A stretch of DNA of 64,000 nucleotides. Source: Acidisphaera sp. S103. Lineage in GTDB: Bacteria > Pseudomonadota > Alphaproteobacteria > Acetobacterales > Acetobacteraceae. Below are positions 26,750 to 36,019 of this stretch, piece by piece. The notes under the pieces are model-generated. The model saw only the letters and a program-made list of their open reading frames with translations, had not been told where the DNA came from and searched no databases. The DNA is taken from the NCBI RefSeq assembly GCF_009765975.1, contig NZ_LMUJ01000072.1:11838-75837 (forward strand). The letters run 5' to 3'. Position numbers and translations under genes: made by a program. The number at the start of each line of letters is the position of its first letter. The stretch's first letter is position 1.

Positions 26750-26878
26750 GTGAACGACGTCGCCTTGCCCGAACTGCGACAGATTTATGATCCGATCGCC
26801 AAAGCCGCTGCCGCGCCCGATACGGATCGGATGCATCCGCTGGCTTCGCGCAAGCCCGTCAGGTTAGGTTTCTTTTGA
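26750..26878 (+). CDS. Short ORF coupled to the monooxygenase, possible UGSC-like N-terminal relic
   Basis: A GTG-started frame of 42 codons (an ATG 20 codons earlier is in frame) whose TGA overlaps the ATG of the monooxygenase as TGATG, so its translation would feed that gene. The product reads LPELRQIYDPIAKAAAAPDT then HPLASRKPVRLGFF. The pattern of DPxAxA...APRPxSLxGxxxGxxDN seen at the start of UGSC-family proteins is similar, so this may be the N-terminus of such a gene after deletion. That identity is tentative; it could also be a leader peptide. Confidence 0.35.
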   Translation: MNDVALPELRQIYDPIAKAAAAPDTDRMHPLASRKPVRLGFF

Positions 26879-28218
26879 TGGACCGGCGCGAACTGCATCT
26901 GAACATCAACATTCTTAACGCCGGCTTCCACGCCGCTGCCTGGCGGACGCCATCCAGCGACCCGGCTGCGTTTGTCAATGTCCGGCACTATGTCGAAGTG
27001 GCCAAGATCGCCGAGCGGGGCACGTTCGATGCGGTCTTTCTGGCCGACACGCCCAGCTTTGCCGACCGTCCCGACTACCGCCCCTACCAGGCGTTGGAGC
27101 CGACCATCGTGCTGGCGACCATCGCCGCCGCGACCGATCGGATCGGCCTGATTGGAACCGCCTCCTCAACCTACAACGATCCATACAATCTGGCACGCCG
27201 GTTCGCCACGCTGGATCTGGCAAGCGGCGGCCGGACGGGTTGGAATGTCGTTACGACAGCCGATCCCGGCGCATCACGCAATTTCGGCTTCGACAATGTC
27301 ACCGCGCACCGTGACCGTTACGAACGGGCTGCGGAATTCTGCCACGTTGTAAAGGCGCTTTGGGACAGTTGGCAGGATGACGCGCTGGTCGGCGACAAGG
27401 CTACCGGCCAATTCGTCGATGTCGCCCGCGTGCACCCCATTCAGCACGCCGGGCATCATTTCAAGGTACGGGGTCCGCTAAACGTACCGCGTTCCCCACA
27501 AGGCCAGCCCGTGCTGATCCAGGCCGGCGGGTCGGAAGACGGCCGCAACCTGGCCGCGCTACATGCCGAAGCGATCTTCTCGGTCGCCCAGACCGAGGCT
27601 GATGGGCTGGAGTTCGCCCGCAACATCCGAACCCGAGCCGAACGTTTCGGCCGCACCGGGCCGATCGTGTTCCTGCCTGGTCTGGCCACAACAATCGGCT
27701 CGACGGAGGCCGAGGTGAAGCAGCGGGAACAAGCGCTCTGGGACCTGCTGCCGACTGAATACAGCATTGGACGCATCGCCGGCCTGCTGCAGATCGATCC
27801 CGATCGTCTGGAACTCGACAGGCCCTTGCCGGACAATGTGTCGATACCGGAACATGGCATGCAAACCTTCGCTGCCGCCACGCTTCGCGTCGCGCAGCAG
27901 GATCGTCTGACGCTGCGGCAATTGCTACGCAAGCTGGGCGGCGGCACAGGTCACCGCTTGCTGACCGGGACACCTGAACAGATCGCCGATGATATCGAGC
28001 GATGGTTCCTGTGCGGCGCCGCCGATGGCTTCAACCTGATGCCTGATGTGTTGCCCGAGGGGTTGGAGACGTTCGTCGATCATGTCGTTCCGATATTGCG
28101 ACGGAAGGGCATCTTCCGCCACCGATACACCGGTCATACTTTACGAGATCATTTCGGTCTTGTCCGGCCCGGCGACAGTCTCGCGGCACAACGGCGCACG
28201 ATCGCATCAGCAGCTTGA
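26878..28218 (+). CDS. NtaA/SnaA/DszA-family FMNH2-dependent monooxygenase
   Basis: A 446-residue luciferase-like monooxygenase beginning MDRRELHLNINILNAG. Family segments are IAERGTFDAVFLADTPSF, LDLASGGRTGWNVVTT, VRGPLNVPRSPQGQPVLIQAG and LTGTPEQIADDIERWF. The ATG at 26878 sits in a TGATG overlap with the short upstream frame. It is followed by a DszC/SfnB-like oxidase and an SsuD/SfnG-like monooxygenase, a three-gene oxidative unit in which successive flavin-dependent steps on one sulfur compound are plausible. Confidence 0.88.
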   Translation: MDRRELHLNINILNAGFHAAAWRTPSSDPAAFVNVRHYVEVAKIAERGTFDAVFLADTPSFADRPDYRPYQALEPTIVLATIAAATDRIGLIGTASSTYNDPYNLARRFATLDLASGGRTGWNVVTTADPGASRNFGFDNVTAHRDRYERAAEFCHVVKALWDSWQDDALVGDKATGQFVDVARVHPIQHAGHHFKVRGPLNVPRSPQGQPVLIQAGGSEDGRNLAALHAEAIFSVAQTEADGLEFARNIRTRAERFGRTGPIVFLPGLATTIGSTEAEVKQREQALWDLLPTEYSIGRIAGLLQIDPDRLELDRPLPDNVSIPEHGMQTFAAATLRVAQQDRLTLRQLLRKLGGGTGHRLLTGTPEQIADDIERWFLCGAADGFNLMPDVLPEGLETFVDHVVPILRRKGIFRHRYTGHTLRDHFGLVRPGDSLAAQRRTIASAA

Positions 28219-28271
28219 ACATCGTTGATAACAGTAACCGGAGCGACAATGAACAGCAAGGATTTGCGTCC

Positions 28272-29498
28272 ATGACCATGGCCGCCAACGCGTGGGGTAC
28301 TCCGCCCTCGCTGACCTATGACCGCCTCGCCGAACCGTTTCGTCCGATTTTTCAGCGCATCGCCGCAGAGGCCGTACAACGGGACCGCGAACGGCGATTG
28401 CCCCATGACCAACTCGCTTGGTTGCGACAAGCCGGCTTCACGGCCCTTCGGATTCCGGTCGAACACGGCGGTCTGGGGGCCACATTGCCCGAGTTGTTCG
28501 GCTTATTGTCCGAACTCGCGGAAGCCGACTCCAACCTGACGCAGGCGCTGAGAGCGCATTTCGGCTTTGTCGAAGATCTTCTGAACACCGCGGATACGGC
28601 GTGGCGTGACAGGTGGTATCAGCGGATCGTCGCTGGTGAAACGGTTGGCAGCGGCTGGAGCGAGACCGGCAACGAGACGGTCGGCAAGCTGTCGACAACC
28701 CTGACCCGGGACGGGGATCACTGGCGGATCAACGGTCAGAAGTTCTACACGACCGGTTCGTATTTTGCCGACTGGATCGGTGCCGGCGCTGTCGACGGCG
28801 ACGGCGATACCGTTTCGGCCCTGGTTTCCACCAGAGCCGAGGGCGTCGATGTGATCGACGACTGGGACGGCTTCGGCCAGAAGATGACCGGCAGCGGAAC
28901 AGCGAAATTCGCCGACAGCCCGGTCGACGACGACCAGGTCCGCCCGGCGAGCGAACGGTTCGTGTATCGCATCGCATTCTTCCAGCTTGTCCACCTCGCC
29001 ACGTTGGCCGGCATCGGACGGGCGGCGGCGAATGAGGTCGCGCAAGCGGTCGCGGAACGGCCACGCACTTATTCGCACGCCGCGGCCGCCGCCTCCCGCC
29101 AAGACCCGCAAGTGCTTCAAGTCGTCGGACGGGTGCGCGCCTTAGCCTATGCCGCCGGCGCCATCGTGGCCAAGGCCGCACAGGCCACACAGACCGCCTT
29201 CGAAGCAGGACAGGGCACCGACGCGGGCCTGGCCCTGGCTTTGTCCGAGATCGAGGTAGCCCAGGCGCAGGTGGTCGTCCCGCGCCTCATCCTTGACGCA
29301 GCGACGATCTTGTTCGATGCGCTCGGTGCGTCGGCCTCGCGCGGCTCCCGAGGATTTGATCGTCACTGGCGAAACGCGCGGACCCTGTCGTCACATAATC
29401 CGCTCATCTACAAAGAAAGAATCATCGGTGACTATGCCGTGAACGGCACGCCGCCGCCACTGACGTGGTTCGCCGAAGAGAAGATCGCTGCTGAATAG
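28272..29498 (+). CDS. DszC/SfnB-like acyl-CoA-dehydrogenase-family oxidase
   Basis: A 408-residue paralogue of the oxidase at 4188, with RRLPHDQLAWLRQAGFTALR, KFYTTGSYFADWIGAGAV, VIDDWDGFGQKMTGSG and FDRHWRNARTLSSHNPLIYK. The ATG at 28272 has AAGGA about 10 bases upstream; a second ATG two codons later is possible. An eight-codon open frame begins at 28250 and ends just across the start, so reinitiation may affect expression. Located between two monooxygenase genes in the same direction. Confidence 0.86.
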   Translation: MTMAANAWGTPPSLTYDRLAEPFRPIFQRIAAEAVQRDRERRLPHDQLAWLRQAGFTALRIPVEHGGLGATLPELFGLLSELAEADSNLTQALRAHFGFVEDLLNTADTAWRDRWYQRIVAGETVGSGWSETGNETVGKLSTTLTRDGDHWRINGQKFYTTGSYFADWIGAGAVDGDGDTVSALVSTRAEGVDVIDDWDGFGQKMTGSGTAKFADSPVDDDQVRPASERFVYRIAFFQLVHLATLAGIGRAAANEVAQAVAERPRTYSHAAAAASRQDPQVLQVVGRVRALAYAAGAIVAKAAQATQTAFEAGQGTDAGLALALSEIEVAQAQVVVPRLILDAATILFDALGASASRGSRGFDRHWRNARTLSSHNPLIYKERIIGDYAVNGTPPPLTWFAEEKIAAE

Positions 29499-29516
29499 CG
29501 CAACGGAGCCGATCAC

Positions 29517-30578
29517 ATGCCACAGTACGACCTACGCTTTGGAATATGGACGCAGGTTTATGGTGCGTCCGGATCCTTCTTCCACCCACAGGATCCGCCG
29601 GACGCCTCATGGGAGCGCAACAAGCGCCTTGTGCTGCAGGCAGAATCCCTCGGCTTCGAATCAACGCTGGTCGCCCAACATCTCTTCAATCCCCGCGATG
29701 ACGAGCGCGATCAGTTGGAGACTTGGACGGCGAGCACGGCACTCGCCGCCGTGACCAGCCGGATCGAGATCATCGCCGCGATCAAGCCATATCTGTTCCA
29801 TCCGGTGGTGCTGGCCAAGATGGCAAGCCAGATTGAGGAGATCAGTCACGGACGCTTCGCCATCAACCTCGTGAACGCCTGGTTCAAGCCAGAGCTGGAA
29901 CGAGCAGGTATCGCGTTTGCTGACCATGATGATCGATATGCCTACGGACGGGAATGGATTGAGGTCGTCCGGGCGCTGTTTCGGGGCCATCGGGTCAATT
30001 TCGCTGGCAACCATTTCAACATCGAAGACTATCAAATCCGCCCGGTGGGACGGTATCGCGAACGGCCCATCATCTATGCCGGCGGCGAATCGGAACAGGC
30101 ACAGGCCCTTGCCGCGGATACTGCCGATATCTGGTTCATCAATGGCCAGCCGCCGGATGATGTTCGCCGCCTCATTGGTGCCGTCGCCGCACGTCCCAGG
30201 CATGAAACGCCCATTCGTTTCGCCTTGTCGGCCTTCGTCGTTGCACGCGAGACAACCGCCCAGGCCGAGGATGAACTACGCTATCTGTTCAGTCTTTCCC
30301 AGCAGGATGCGCCGCTGCGTCAGGCAATGGCGGGCCGAACCGACCCGAAGGCCGTGATGTTCAAGACGTTCGCGCGCAATCCCGCGTTCGGCAGCAATGG
30401 CGGCACGGCCGCCGGCCTGGTCGGCAGCTACGACACCGTCGCGGCACGAATCCGGCATTTCGCTGACCTTGGAATTGAAACCTTCATGCTGCAGTTCCAA
30501 CCCTTCGAGGCTGAAATGGCGCGATTCGCCAATGAGGTTCGTCCCCGCGTCGATCGGCTGACCAAAACCGCTGCTTGA
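29517..30578 (+). CDS. SsuD/SfnG-like FMNH2-dependent monooxygenase
   Basis: A 353-residue luciferase-like enzyme, the length of alkanesulfonate (SsuD) and dimethylsulfone (SfnG) monooxygenases. It shows MASQIEEISHGRFAINLVNA, WFKPELERAGI, ERPIIYAGGESEQAQALAAD and a C-terminal GLVGSYDTVAARIRHFADLG. Enzymes of this group cleave C-S bonds to release sulfite or sulfinate using reduced flavin. It lies 18 bases after the oxidase gene and is probably the last gene of the operon. Whether it prefers sulfones or sulfonates cannot be judged from sequence. Confidence 0.85.
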   Translation: MPQYDLRFGIWTQVYGASGSFFHPQDPPDASWERNKRLVLQAESLGFESTLVAQHLFNPRDDERDQLETWTASTALAAVTSRIEIIAAIKPYLFHPVVLAKMASQIEEISHGRFAINLVNAWFKPELERAGIAFADHDDRYAYGREWIEVVRALFRGHRVNFAGNHFNIEDYQIRPVGRYRERPIIYAGGESEQAQALAADTADIWFINGQPPDDVRRLIGAVAARPRHETPIRFALSAFVVARETTAQAEDELRYLFSLSQQDAPLRQAMAGRTDPKAVMFKTFARNPAFGSNGGTAAGLVGSYDTVAARIRHFADLGIETFMLQFQPFEAEMARFANEVRPRVDRLTKTAA

Positions 30579-30581
30579 GCT

Positions 30582-31612
30582 TTATCCGCGCCGGACATTC
30601 CAGGAGTAGGTTGCGGTTCCTTCCAACAAGCCCACCAGATCGCTGCGATAAGCCGATCGGATAAAAAATTCCCCGAGCGGAATGCTGGGAACCGTATCGA
30701 AAGCCTCAGCCTGGATCGCATTGGTCAGCCGAAGGCGTTCAGGGTCGCTCTTTGCCTGCAACCATTGTGCCGTCGACGCCTCGATTTTCGCGTTTTCATA
30801 CCAACCGAACCAGCAGGTACTGCGCTGCCCGCGCAACGGCGCGCTGACCGCCGGATTTGCGGTCGATGAGCCGGTCCACCACGTATGAAATACCGACCAA
30901 CCACCCTTGTCCACCGACTCTCGATTGGTGCGGCGCTGAACCACTGTACCCCAATTGGTCTCGGCAATCTCGACGTTCAGACCGAGCTTGCGAAACAAAT
31001 CGTAGGTGACGTCACCAAATGGCGCGATGCTGGCAAAATCGGTGGGATTGATGATGACCACCTTCTCTCCATTATAGCCGGACGCGGCGATGTCGGCTTT
31101 GGCGCCCTCGATATCCCCCTTGTAGAGCGGGGCGTCTGTTTCCGTGGCATACGGCGTGCCGCAGGGAAACACTGACCGGCATTGGCGATACAGTTCCGGA
31201 TCGCCGCCTGCGACCGCGGTCAAGTAATCGTCCTGATTGACCGCCTTCAGCACGGCGCGGCGCAATTTCACGCTGTTGAACGGCGCCTGTAAATGGTTGA
31301 AGCGCATGTAGCCGATGTTGCCGGTGGGGTCCGAAATTCCCAGCTTTACGTCCGGATCTTTCTTCAGCAACGGCACCAGATCCGCCTGCACCTGCTCCCA
31401 CCAGTCTACCTCGCCATTCTGCAAGACTGCCGCGGCCGTGGCCGCATCCGGAATGAAACGCCATTCCACCCGTTCCATATGCGCGACCTTGCCACCGGTG
31501 GACCAGTCGGGCGGCTCCTGCCGGGGAACGTAGTCGTCAAACTTCGTGTAAGCAATGAAAGCGCCCGAGACATACTCGTCCTTGAGAAATCGATACGGGC
31601 CGGGGCCTCGGC
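30582..31612 (-). pseudogene. Family-5 solute-binding protein, 5'-truncated
   Basis: From the C-terminal end this reads as a good SBP_bac_5 protein: GPGPYRFLKDEYVSGAFIAY, VEWRFIPDAATAAAVLQNGE, FNSVKLRRAVLKAVNQDDYL and AETNWGTVVQRRTNRESVDK. The first 160-200 residues, including signal peptide, are missing. Near 31612 the sequence switches to a chloride-channel gene on the opposite strand, although the minus-strand frame stays open for about 60 unrelated codons. A non-functional fragment is the likely reading. Confidence 0.75.
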
Positions 31613-32386
31613 CGGTATCGCCGCGGCTTTCAATACACCACTGGCCGGCATCGTATTCGGAATTGAAGAGATGAGCCGAGCCTTCGACGTCGCCTCCAGC
31701 GGCTTGCTGATTGTCGGCATCATTGCCGCTGGCCTGACTTCTCTGACTCTGCTCGGCGATTACACTTATTTCGGCACGACTGCGGCGACGCTGCACGTGG
31801 CATCCGGATGGCTGCCGCGCCTGTATGCGGTGTCCTTGGCGGGCTGCTCGGGGGTATATTCAGCCGCATCCTGATCGAAGTGGCCGCGGGACTTCCAGGA
31901 GCAGTGAGGCGAGCGGTCAGTCGTCATCCAATTCTGTTCGCCCTGGTGTGCGCATTGGACACGGCTGTTTGTGGCCTCGCCTCCGGGGACACGATCTATG
32001 GCACCGGCTACGGCCAGGTCAAGGCGCTCCTGGACCATGGCGTGCCTCTGCCGCAGTCCTTTGGTTTGTTGAAGATGATTGCAACGACGCTGGCTTCGAT
32101 CAGCGGGATCCCGGGCGGGATCTTCTCCCCTTCTCTGGCGGTTGGTGCGGGGATCGGGTTCAACGTCTCAGGCCTTTTTCCCGGGACGCCCGTGGCGGCG
32201 GTGGTCCTGCTCGGAACGGTGGCCTACTTCGCAGGCGTGGTTCAGGCGCCAATCACGGCGTTCGTCATCGTCACGGAGATGACCAACGACCACGCAATGG
32301 TCATCCCAATGATGACCGCGGCCTTCATCGGCTACGCGACGTCGCGGCTGGTCTTCCCGGAGGGCGTCTATCACGCTCTGTCCTAG
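31612..32386 (+). pseudogene. ClC chloride channel, truncated and frameshifted
   Basis: The plus strand picks up a ClC protein in the middle: GIAAAFNTPLAGIVFGIEEM is the conserved GxFxxP-type region. It continues to LGDYTYFGTTAATLHVASG, then shifts frame near 31805-31815 to CGVLGGLLGGIFSRILIEV, GYGQVKALLDHGVPLPQSFG and GIPGGIFSPSLAVGAGIG. The C-terminus is intact up to the stop at 32386. The N-terminal third and start are lost at the junction with the binding-protein fragment. Not expected to function. Confidence 0.8.
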
Positions 32387-32511
32387 AACTTCCTTGCCAC
32401 CGCGCGCTCGCTAGAAGCCCCTTTGCCCAGCCTAAACTACAACTCTGAGCCTCCTGATGGAGGGCCGGGAGCGCCGTTGCCTCCGCTCGCGAACCTACAC
32501 GGTTAGGTAAC

Positions 32512-33250
32512 GGGTTTGTCGTAAAGTTGGCCGACTGATTCGCTTGGCTTACGTTTGCCGGGAGCGATTTTGGTGGGCAAGTGGCAATGGTTGAGTTCAA
32601 GGGCAGTCACTTCGAACGGGAGGTGATCCTGTGGGCGGCCCGTTTGTATGTGGCGTATCCGATCAGCTACCGTCAGCTTGAGGAAACGATGGCGAATCGC
32701 GGCGTTGAGGTTGACCACGCAACCCTCAATCGATGGGTGCTAAAGTACGTTCCGCAGTTGGAGCAGGAATTTCGAGTACGCAAACGCCCGGTAGGGCTCG
32801 GCCGGTGAATGGACGAGACCTATGTGAAGATCAAGGGAATCTGAAGCACCTGCATCGGGCCGTCGACAAGGCCGGTGCCACAGCCGATTTTCTGCTGACC
32901 GCCAAGCGGGATCGCAACGCAGCGCTAAGGTTCTTACGCAAGGCGATCAAGAGGAATGAAACACCCGAGAAGATCACGATCGGTAAGAGCGGCACCGCCG
33001 TCGCGGCGATCGAAAGCCAGAACGCCGAGACTGAGGTGGGTACTCAGGTACGGCCGATGCCAGGGTTCAAGTCCTTCTGGTTTGCCGCGGTAACGCTTGC
33101 CGGCATCGAACTCATGCACATGATCCGGAAGGGCCTACTGCTGCCGACAGGCGTGGCGTGCCCGGCTCGGCAATTTTATTCGTTGGCGGGATAAGGGCTG
33201 TCATCCCTGCGGAACTCACACGTCCACGACGAAATTTTACGACAGAACCC
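32512..33250 (+). mobile_element. Degenerate IS6-family insertion sequence
   Basis: About 740 bases bounded by imperfect inverted ends: GGGTTTGTCGTAAAGTTGG on the left (from 32512) and, reading inward from 33250, GGGTTCTGTCGTAAAATTT. It encloses a broken IS6-type transposase. The length is slightly below an intact IS6 element (about 800 bases), in keeping with internal deletion. Positions 32387-32511 to its left hold nothing recognisable. Confidence 0.7.
32587..33150 (+). pseudogene. IS6-family transposase, broken
   Basis: The N-terminal part reads VEFKGSHFEREVILWAARLY and then the YPISYRQLEETMANRGVEVD helix-turn-helix. After a frame change near 32750-32820 it continues with HLHRAVDKAGATADFLLTAK, KAIKRNETPEKITIGKSG and MPGFKSFWFAAVTLAGIELM. 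The segment that normally carries the catalytic YLNNIVEQDHR stretch is deleted between the EVGTQ and MPGFKS stretches. The enzyme must be inactive. Confidence 0.8.
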
Positions 33251-33273
33251 CGACAACAGTGCATGGTGGGGAT

Positions 33274-33564
33274 TCAAGATTTCGAATACCCCAGGCATGG
33301 CGACGACCGCATTGTAGCGCCACCGCGGCGACCGAGATGGTTCGAAGACATCCCTGGCAAATCACGCAGGGCAAGCTTATAGCGCAGGCGCCAGAACACC
33401 ACGGGGGCGATGACATCGCTGGGATACTGTGTTCGCTTCAATAAGCAAGCACTCCACTCATTGAACTGTTTGCCGCAAGCGCGACAACGAAACCGCCGGC
33501 AGCCCTGAGAGTGCGCTCGCGCCGCTCCGAAACGGAAGCCGACCCGCATGCAAATACATTCCAT
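33274..33564 (-). pseudogene. IS6-type transposase N-terminal fragment
   Basis: The minus strand translates as HSQGCRRFRCRACGKQFNEW followed by QYPSDVIAPVVFWRLRYKLA and LRDLP. This is the zinc-finger plus helix-turn-helix start seen in a second type of IS6-related transposase. The frame is lost just after LRDLPGM and no catalytic domain follows. It lies tail-on to the neighbouring IS6 remnant. Confidence 0.6.
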
Positions 33565-33744
33565 CGGTCCGTCCGACCTTTCCTCATCACGGTCATTTAG
33601 CGCTGACGGAAACTAATCGCGACTGTCGAAGTCAAGCCGCGGCAAATTTCGTTGATACGCCGGTCTGACTGGCAGCAATCATCGGCAGAAGAACCGCCGC
33701 TGACTGCTGCCGTCTGATCGCCTCTGATCCCAGAGGTGTTATTG

Positions 33745-34191
33745 TTATACCGTAATTGCAACATTTATCGCTTGAAAGTCGCTGTGACCAGCGCTTTGAG
33801 CGGTCGACTTATGAAACACGTGCGGATTGTCCGGTGAATCCCCACCATCGGTGTGCTGCTTGTGCCAGGCAGCGGCCGCCGCGTCGGTCGCCCTTGGGTT
33901 ATCCGGTGAATCCCCGCCATCGGTGTGCTGCTTGTGCCAGGCGGCGGCCGCCGCGTCGGTCGCCCTTGGATTGTCCGGTGAATCCCCACCATCGGTGTGC
34001 TGCTTGTGCCAGGCAGCGGCCGCCGCGTCGGTCGCCCTTGGATTGTCCGGCGAATCCCCACCATCGGTGTGCTGCTTGGCAACCGTGGTTACCCCAGAGG
34101 CACCCGAACCAGTTGGGACTTGAGCGAATGCCGGCACCGATGTCAGCAATCCGGCAACCATTCCGATTATCGAGAGTCGGATCGTTTTCAT
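33745..34191 (-). CDS. Exported protein with 24-residue tandem repeats
   Basis: A 148-residue protein with signal peptide MKTIRLSIIGMVAGLLTSVP cut after AFA. Three near-identical 24-residue units follow (residues 39-110), each reading KQHTDGGDSPDNPRATDAAA then AAWH, plus a partial fourth, and then a tail ending NVAITV. The ATG at 34191 has AGGAA about 8 bases upstream. The mature part is hydrophilic, with repeated Asp and His that could bind metal or cell-wall material; no known domain is recognised. It is divergent from the HtrA-like protease gene. Confidence 0.7.
   Translation of the reverse strand: MKTIRLSIIGMVAGLLTSVPAFAQVPTGSGASGVTTVAKQHTDGGDSPDNPRATDAAAAAWHKQHTDGGDSPDNPRATDAAAAAWHKQHTDGGDSPDNPRATDAAAAAWHKQHTDGGDSPDNPHVFHKSTAQSAGHSDFQAINVAITV
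33834..34080. repeat. 72-bp coding tandem repeat, three copies plus partial
   Basis: Units at 33834-33905, 33906-33977 and 33978-34049 differ by only a few bases, followed by a partial copy to about 34080. The period is exactly 24 codons, so the array keeps the reading frame of the exported protein. The near identity at DNA level points to recent expansion. Confidence 0.9.
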
Positions 34192-34269
34192 AGCAAATTC
34201 CTCAGCAGAGAGTTGATCGTGTCTATTCGCCAGAATCGACTCACGGAGTACGCGTTTGGTTGTTAGCAA

Positions 34270-34473
34270 CGCCCGTCCAATCGGACCCCTTGGGTTTGCC
34301 TCTGGCAGCTATAGAGACCGTGGCCAGCCAAGATTTATTCGGCGTCGGCAGGATTTTTTTGCGATGTAGGTATGGGGCTACAAAATTTTTTTGATCGCCG
34401 CGAATAAATCGCACCACCGGACGGTCTTGTTCAAATCAGGGTTTCGCGCCCTTCATCCAAGGAGTCATAAACC
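34270..34473. promoter_or_regulatory. Divergent intergenic region upstream of the HtrA-like gene
   Basis: About 200 bases with two T-rich runs (near 34350-34360 and 34384-34393) that could be promoter or terminator elements. AAGGAG lies about 8 bases before the ATG at 34474. Confidence 0.35.
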
Positions 34474-35901
34474 ATGCCGCGACTGACAGTTTGCTTATCC
34501 GCGCTCGTGGCGACGCTCTTGTGCGGCGTCCCTCATGCCCGCGGCGACGAGGGCCCGAGCACTCCCGATGTCGTCTTGCAGGATCTTTCCGCGGTCGTCA
34601 GCATCTCCGGTTTACGGCCGCCAAGCTCACCTGCCGCTCTGCCGGCTGATGTCAGTTCAGCCACAGGCGCGGCGGCGGGGACCCCGACACGAAATGGCTC
34701 CCCAGGACAACCGGCGAAAGCGACAGCACAGCGGAGCACCCGGATTCTCGGTTCCGGCTTCATCATCGATCCAAGCGGGATCATTGTCACCAACAGGCAT
34801 GTGGTCGAGGGGATGACCAACATCCTTGTCACGCTCGAGGACAACACGCTGCTGCACGCGACGGTGCTCGCCCAGGCAAGCCAGATCGATGTCGCACTGC
34901 TCAAAGTCACGCGGGGCCCGCCGCTCCCAGCCGTCCGATTTGGCGACAGCGACGCGGTACGCGTAGCTGACCCCGTGCTTGCAATCGGCAATCCGCTCGG
35001 CTTTGAAGGATCGGTCTCGCAGGGCATCGTCAGCGCCCTCAATCGCGATATTCGCGACTCGCCGTTCGACGATTACATCCAGACCGACGCTGCCATCAAT
35101 CACGGCAATTCCGGTGGCCCCCTGTTCAACATGCGAGGGGAAGTGATCGGCATGGACACCGCGATCTTCGCGGCGGGAACATCTGGTGGCTCGATAGGTC
35201 TCGGTTTCGCCATCCCATCGAACGACGTCAAGATTGTCGCTGCTGCTTTGCGAAGTGGCGGCGTCATGAAGGTGGGTACGCTCGACTTCCGTCTTCAGCA
35301 GGTCACGCCGGGAATCGCGGATGCATTGAACATGCCGAAAGCCGAAGGCGTGATTGTCGGCGGAACGAAGGAGGGGGGCGCTGCCGCCAAATGCGGTATC
35401 ATCGCCGGTGACATCATTTTGCGATACGGCGATATGGACGTCAAAGACGTGCGGGCGCTCGCACGGGCCATTGCGCGAACGCCTCCGGGGACTGCTGTCA
35501 ATCTGCTGGTCTGGCACAACGAGGAACCCAAAGTGGTCGTGGCGACAGTGCAGGAACTTCCGTCTTTGGCATCGCCGCCGCCGGCCCTTCCCGCACCGGC
35601 CGCGAACCCCTCCGACCCTGGCTGGACCTTGAGGCCGATCAACGATACCGCACGCCGTACGTTCGGCATCGGCGGTGATCAGAGCGGTGTCGTCGTGACA
35701 CAGGTCGCCTCGGACGGGACAGCCGCGGACGCGGGGATCAGCGTCGGCGACGTCATCGTCGAGGTCCAGCAGGCAAAAGTCGCTGAACCCAATGATGTGG
35801 TTCGGCAGGTGTCACTCGCCCGCGAGCAGCAGCGTCGCTACGTCGCACTGCTCGTGCACAATGCCGACGGGCTGCGCTGGCTCGCCCTGAGCCTGGGTTA
35901 G
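34474..35901 (+). CDS. HtrA/DegP-like periplasmic serine protease
   Basis: A 475-residue protease with a signal peptide (MPRLTVCLSALVATLLCGVP), a low-complexity linker to about residue 88 and a trypsin-like domain. The triad is visible as H109 (IIVTNRHVVEG), D139 (QIDVALLKV) and S213 (INHGNSGGPLF). Two PDZ-type domains follow, about residues 265-360 and 390-475, each with a carboxylate-binding-like glycine loop (EGVIVGG; SGVVVTQV). Such enzymes degrade or refold damaged envelope proteins. Length and layout fit the family. Divergent from the repeat protein, which may be a client or unrelated. Confidence 0.87.
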   Translation: MPRLTVCLSALVATLLCGVPHARGDEGPSTPDVVLQDLSAVVSISGLRPPSSPAALPADVSSATGAAAGTPTRNGSPGQPAKATAQRSTRILGSGFIIDPSGIIVTNRHVVEGMTNILVTLEDNTLLHATVLAQASQIDVALLKVTRGPPLPAVRFGDSDAVRVADPVLAIGNPLGFEGSVSQGIVSALNRDIRDSPFDDYIQTDAAINHGNSGGPLFNMRGEVIGMDTAIFAAGTSGGSIGLGFAIPSNDVKIVAAALRSGGVMKVGTLDFRLQQVTPGIADALNMPKAEGVIVGGTKEGGAAAKCGIIAGDIILRYGDMDVKDVRALARAIARTPPGTAVNLLVWHNEEPKVVVATVQELPSLASPPPALPAPAANPSDPGWTLRPINDTARRTFGIGGDQSGVVVTQVASDGTAADAGISVGDVIVEVQQAKVAEPNDVVRQVSLAREQQRRYVALLVHNADGLRWLALSLG

Positions 35902-36019
35902 CTTGCGACCCGCGGGCTGGGATCCTCGATCAGACCGCAACGCAACGGTCTCCGCTAGGCCTACGGGCAGCCGGCGATGCCGGTGCTAACGCTGGAGAGC
36001 GGTCAATCCGGTTCCGTCA

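Noticed and set aside
33834-34080. CRISPR-like regular repeats
   Set aside because: The 72-bp units are contiguous without spacers and keep the reading frame of an exported protein.
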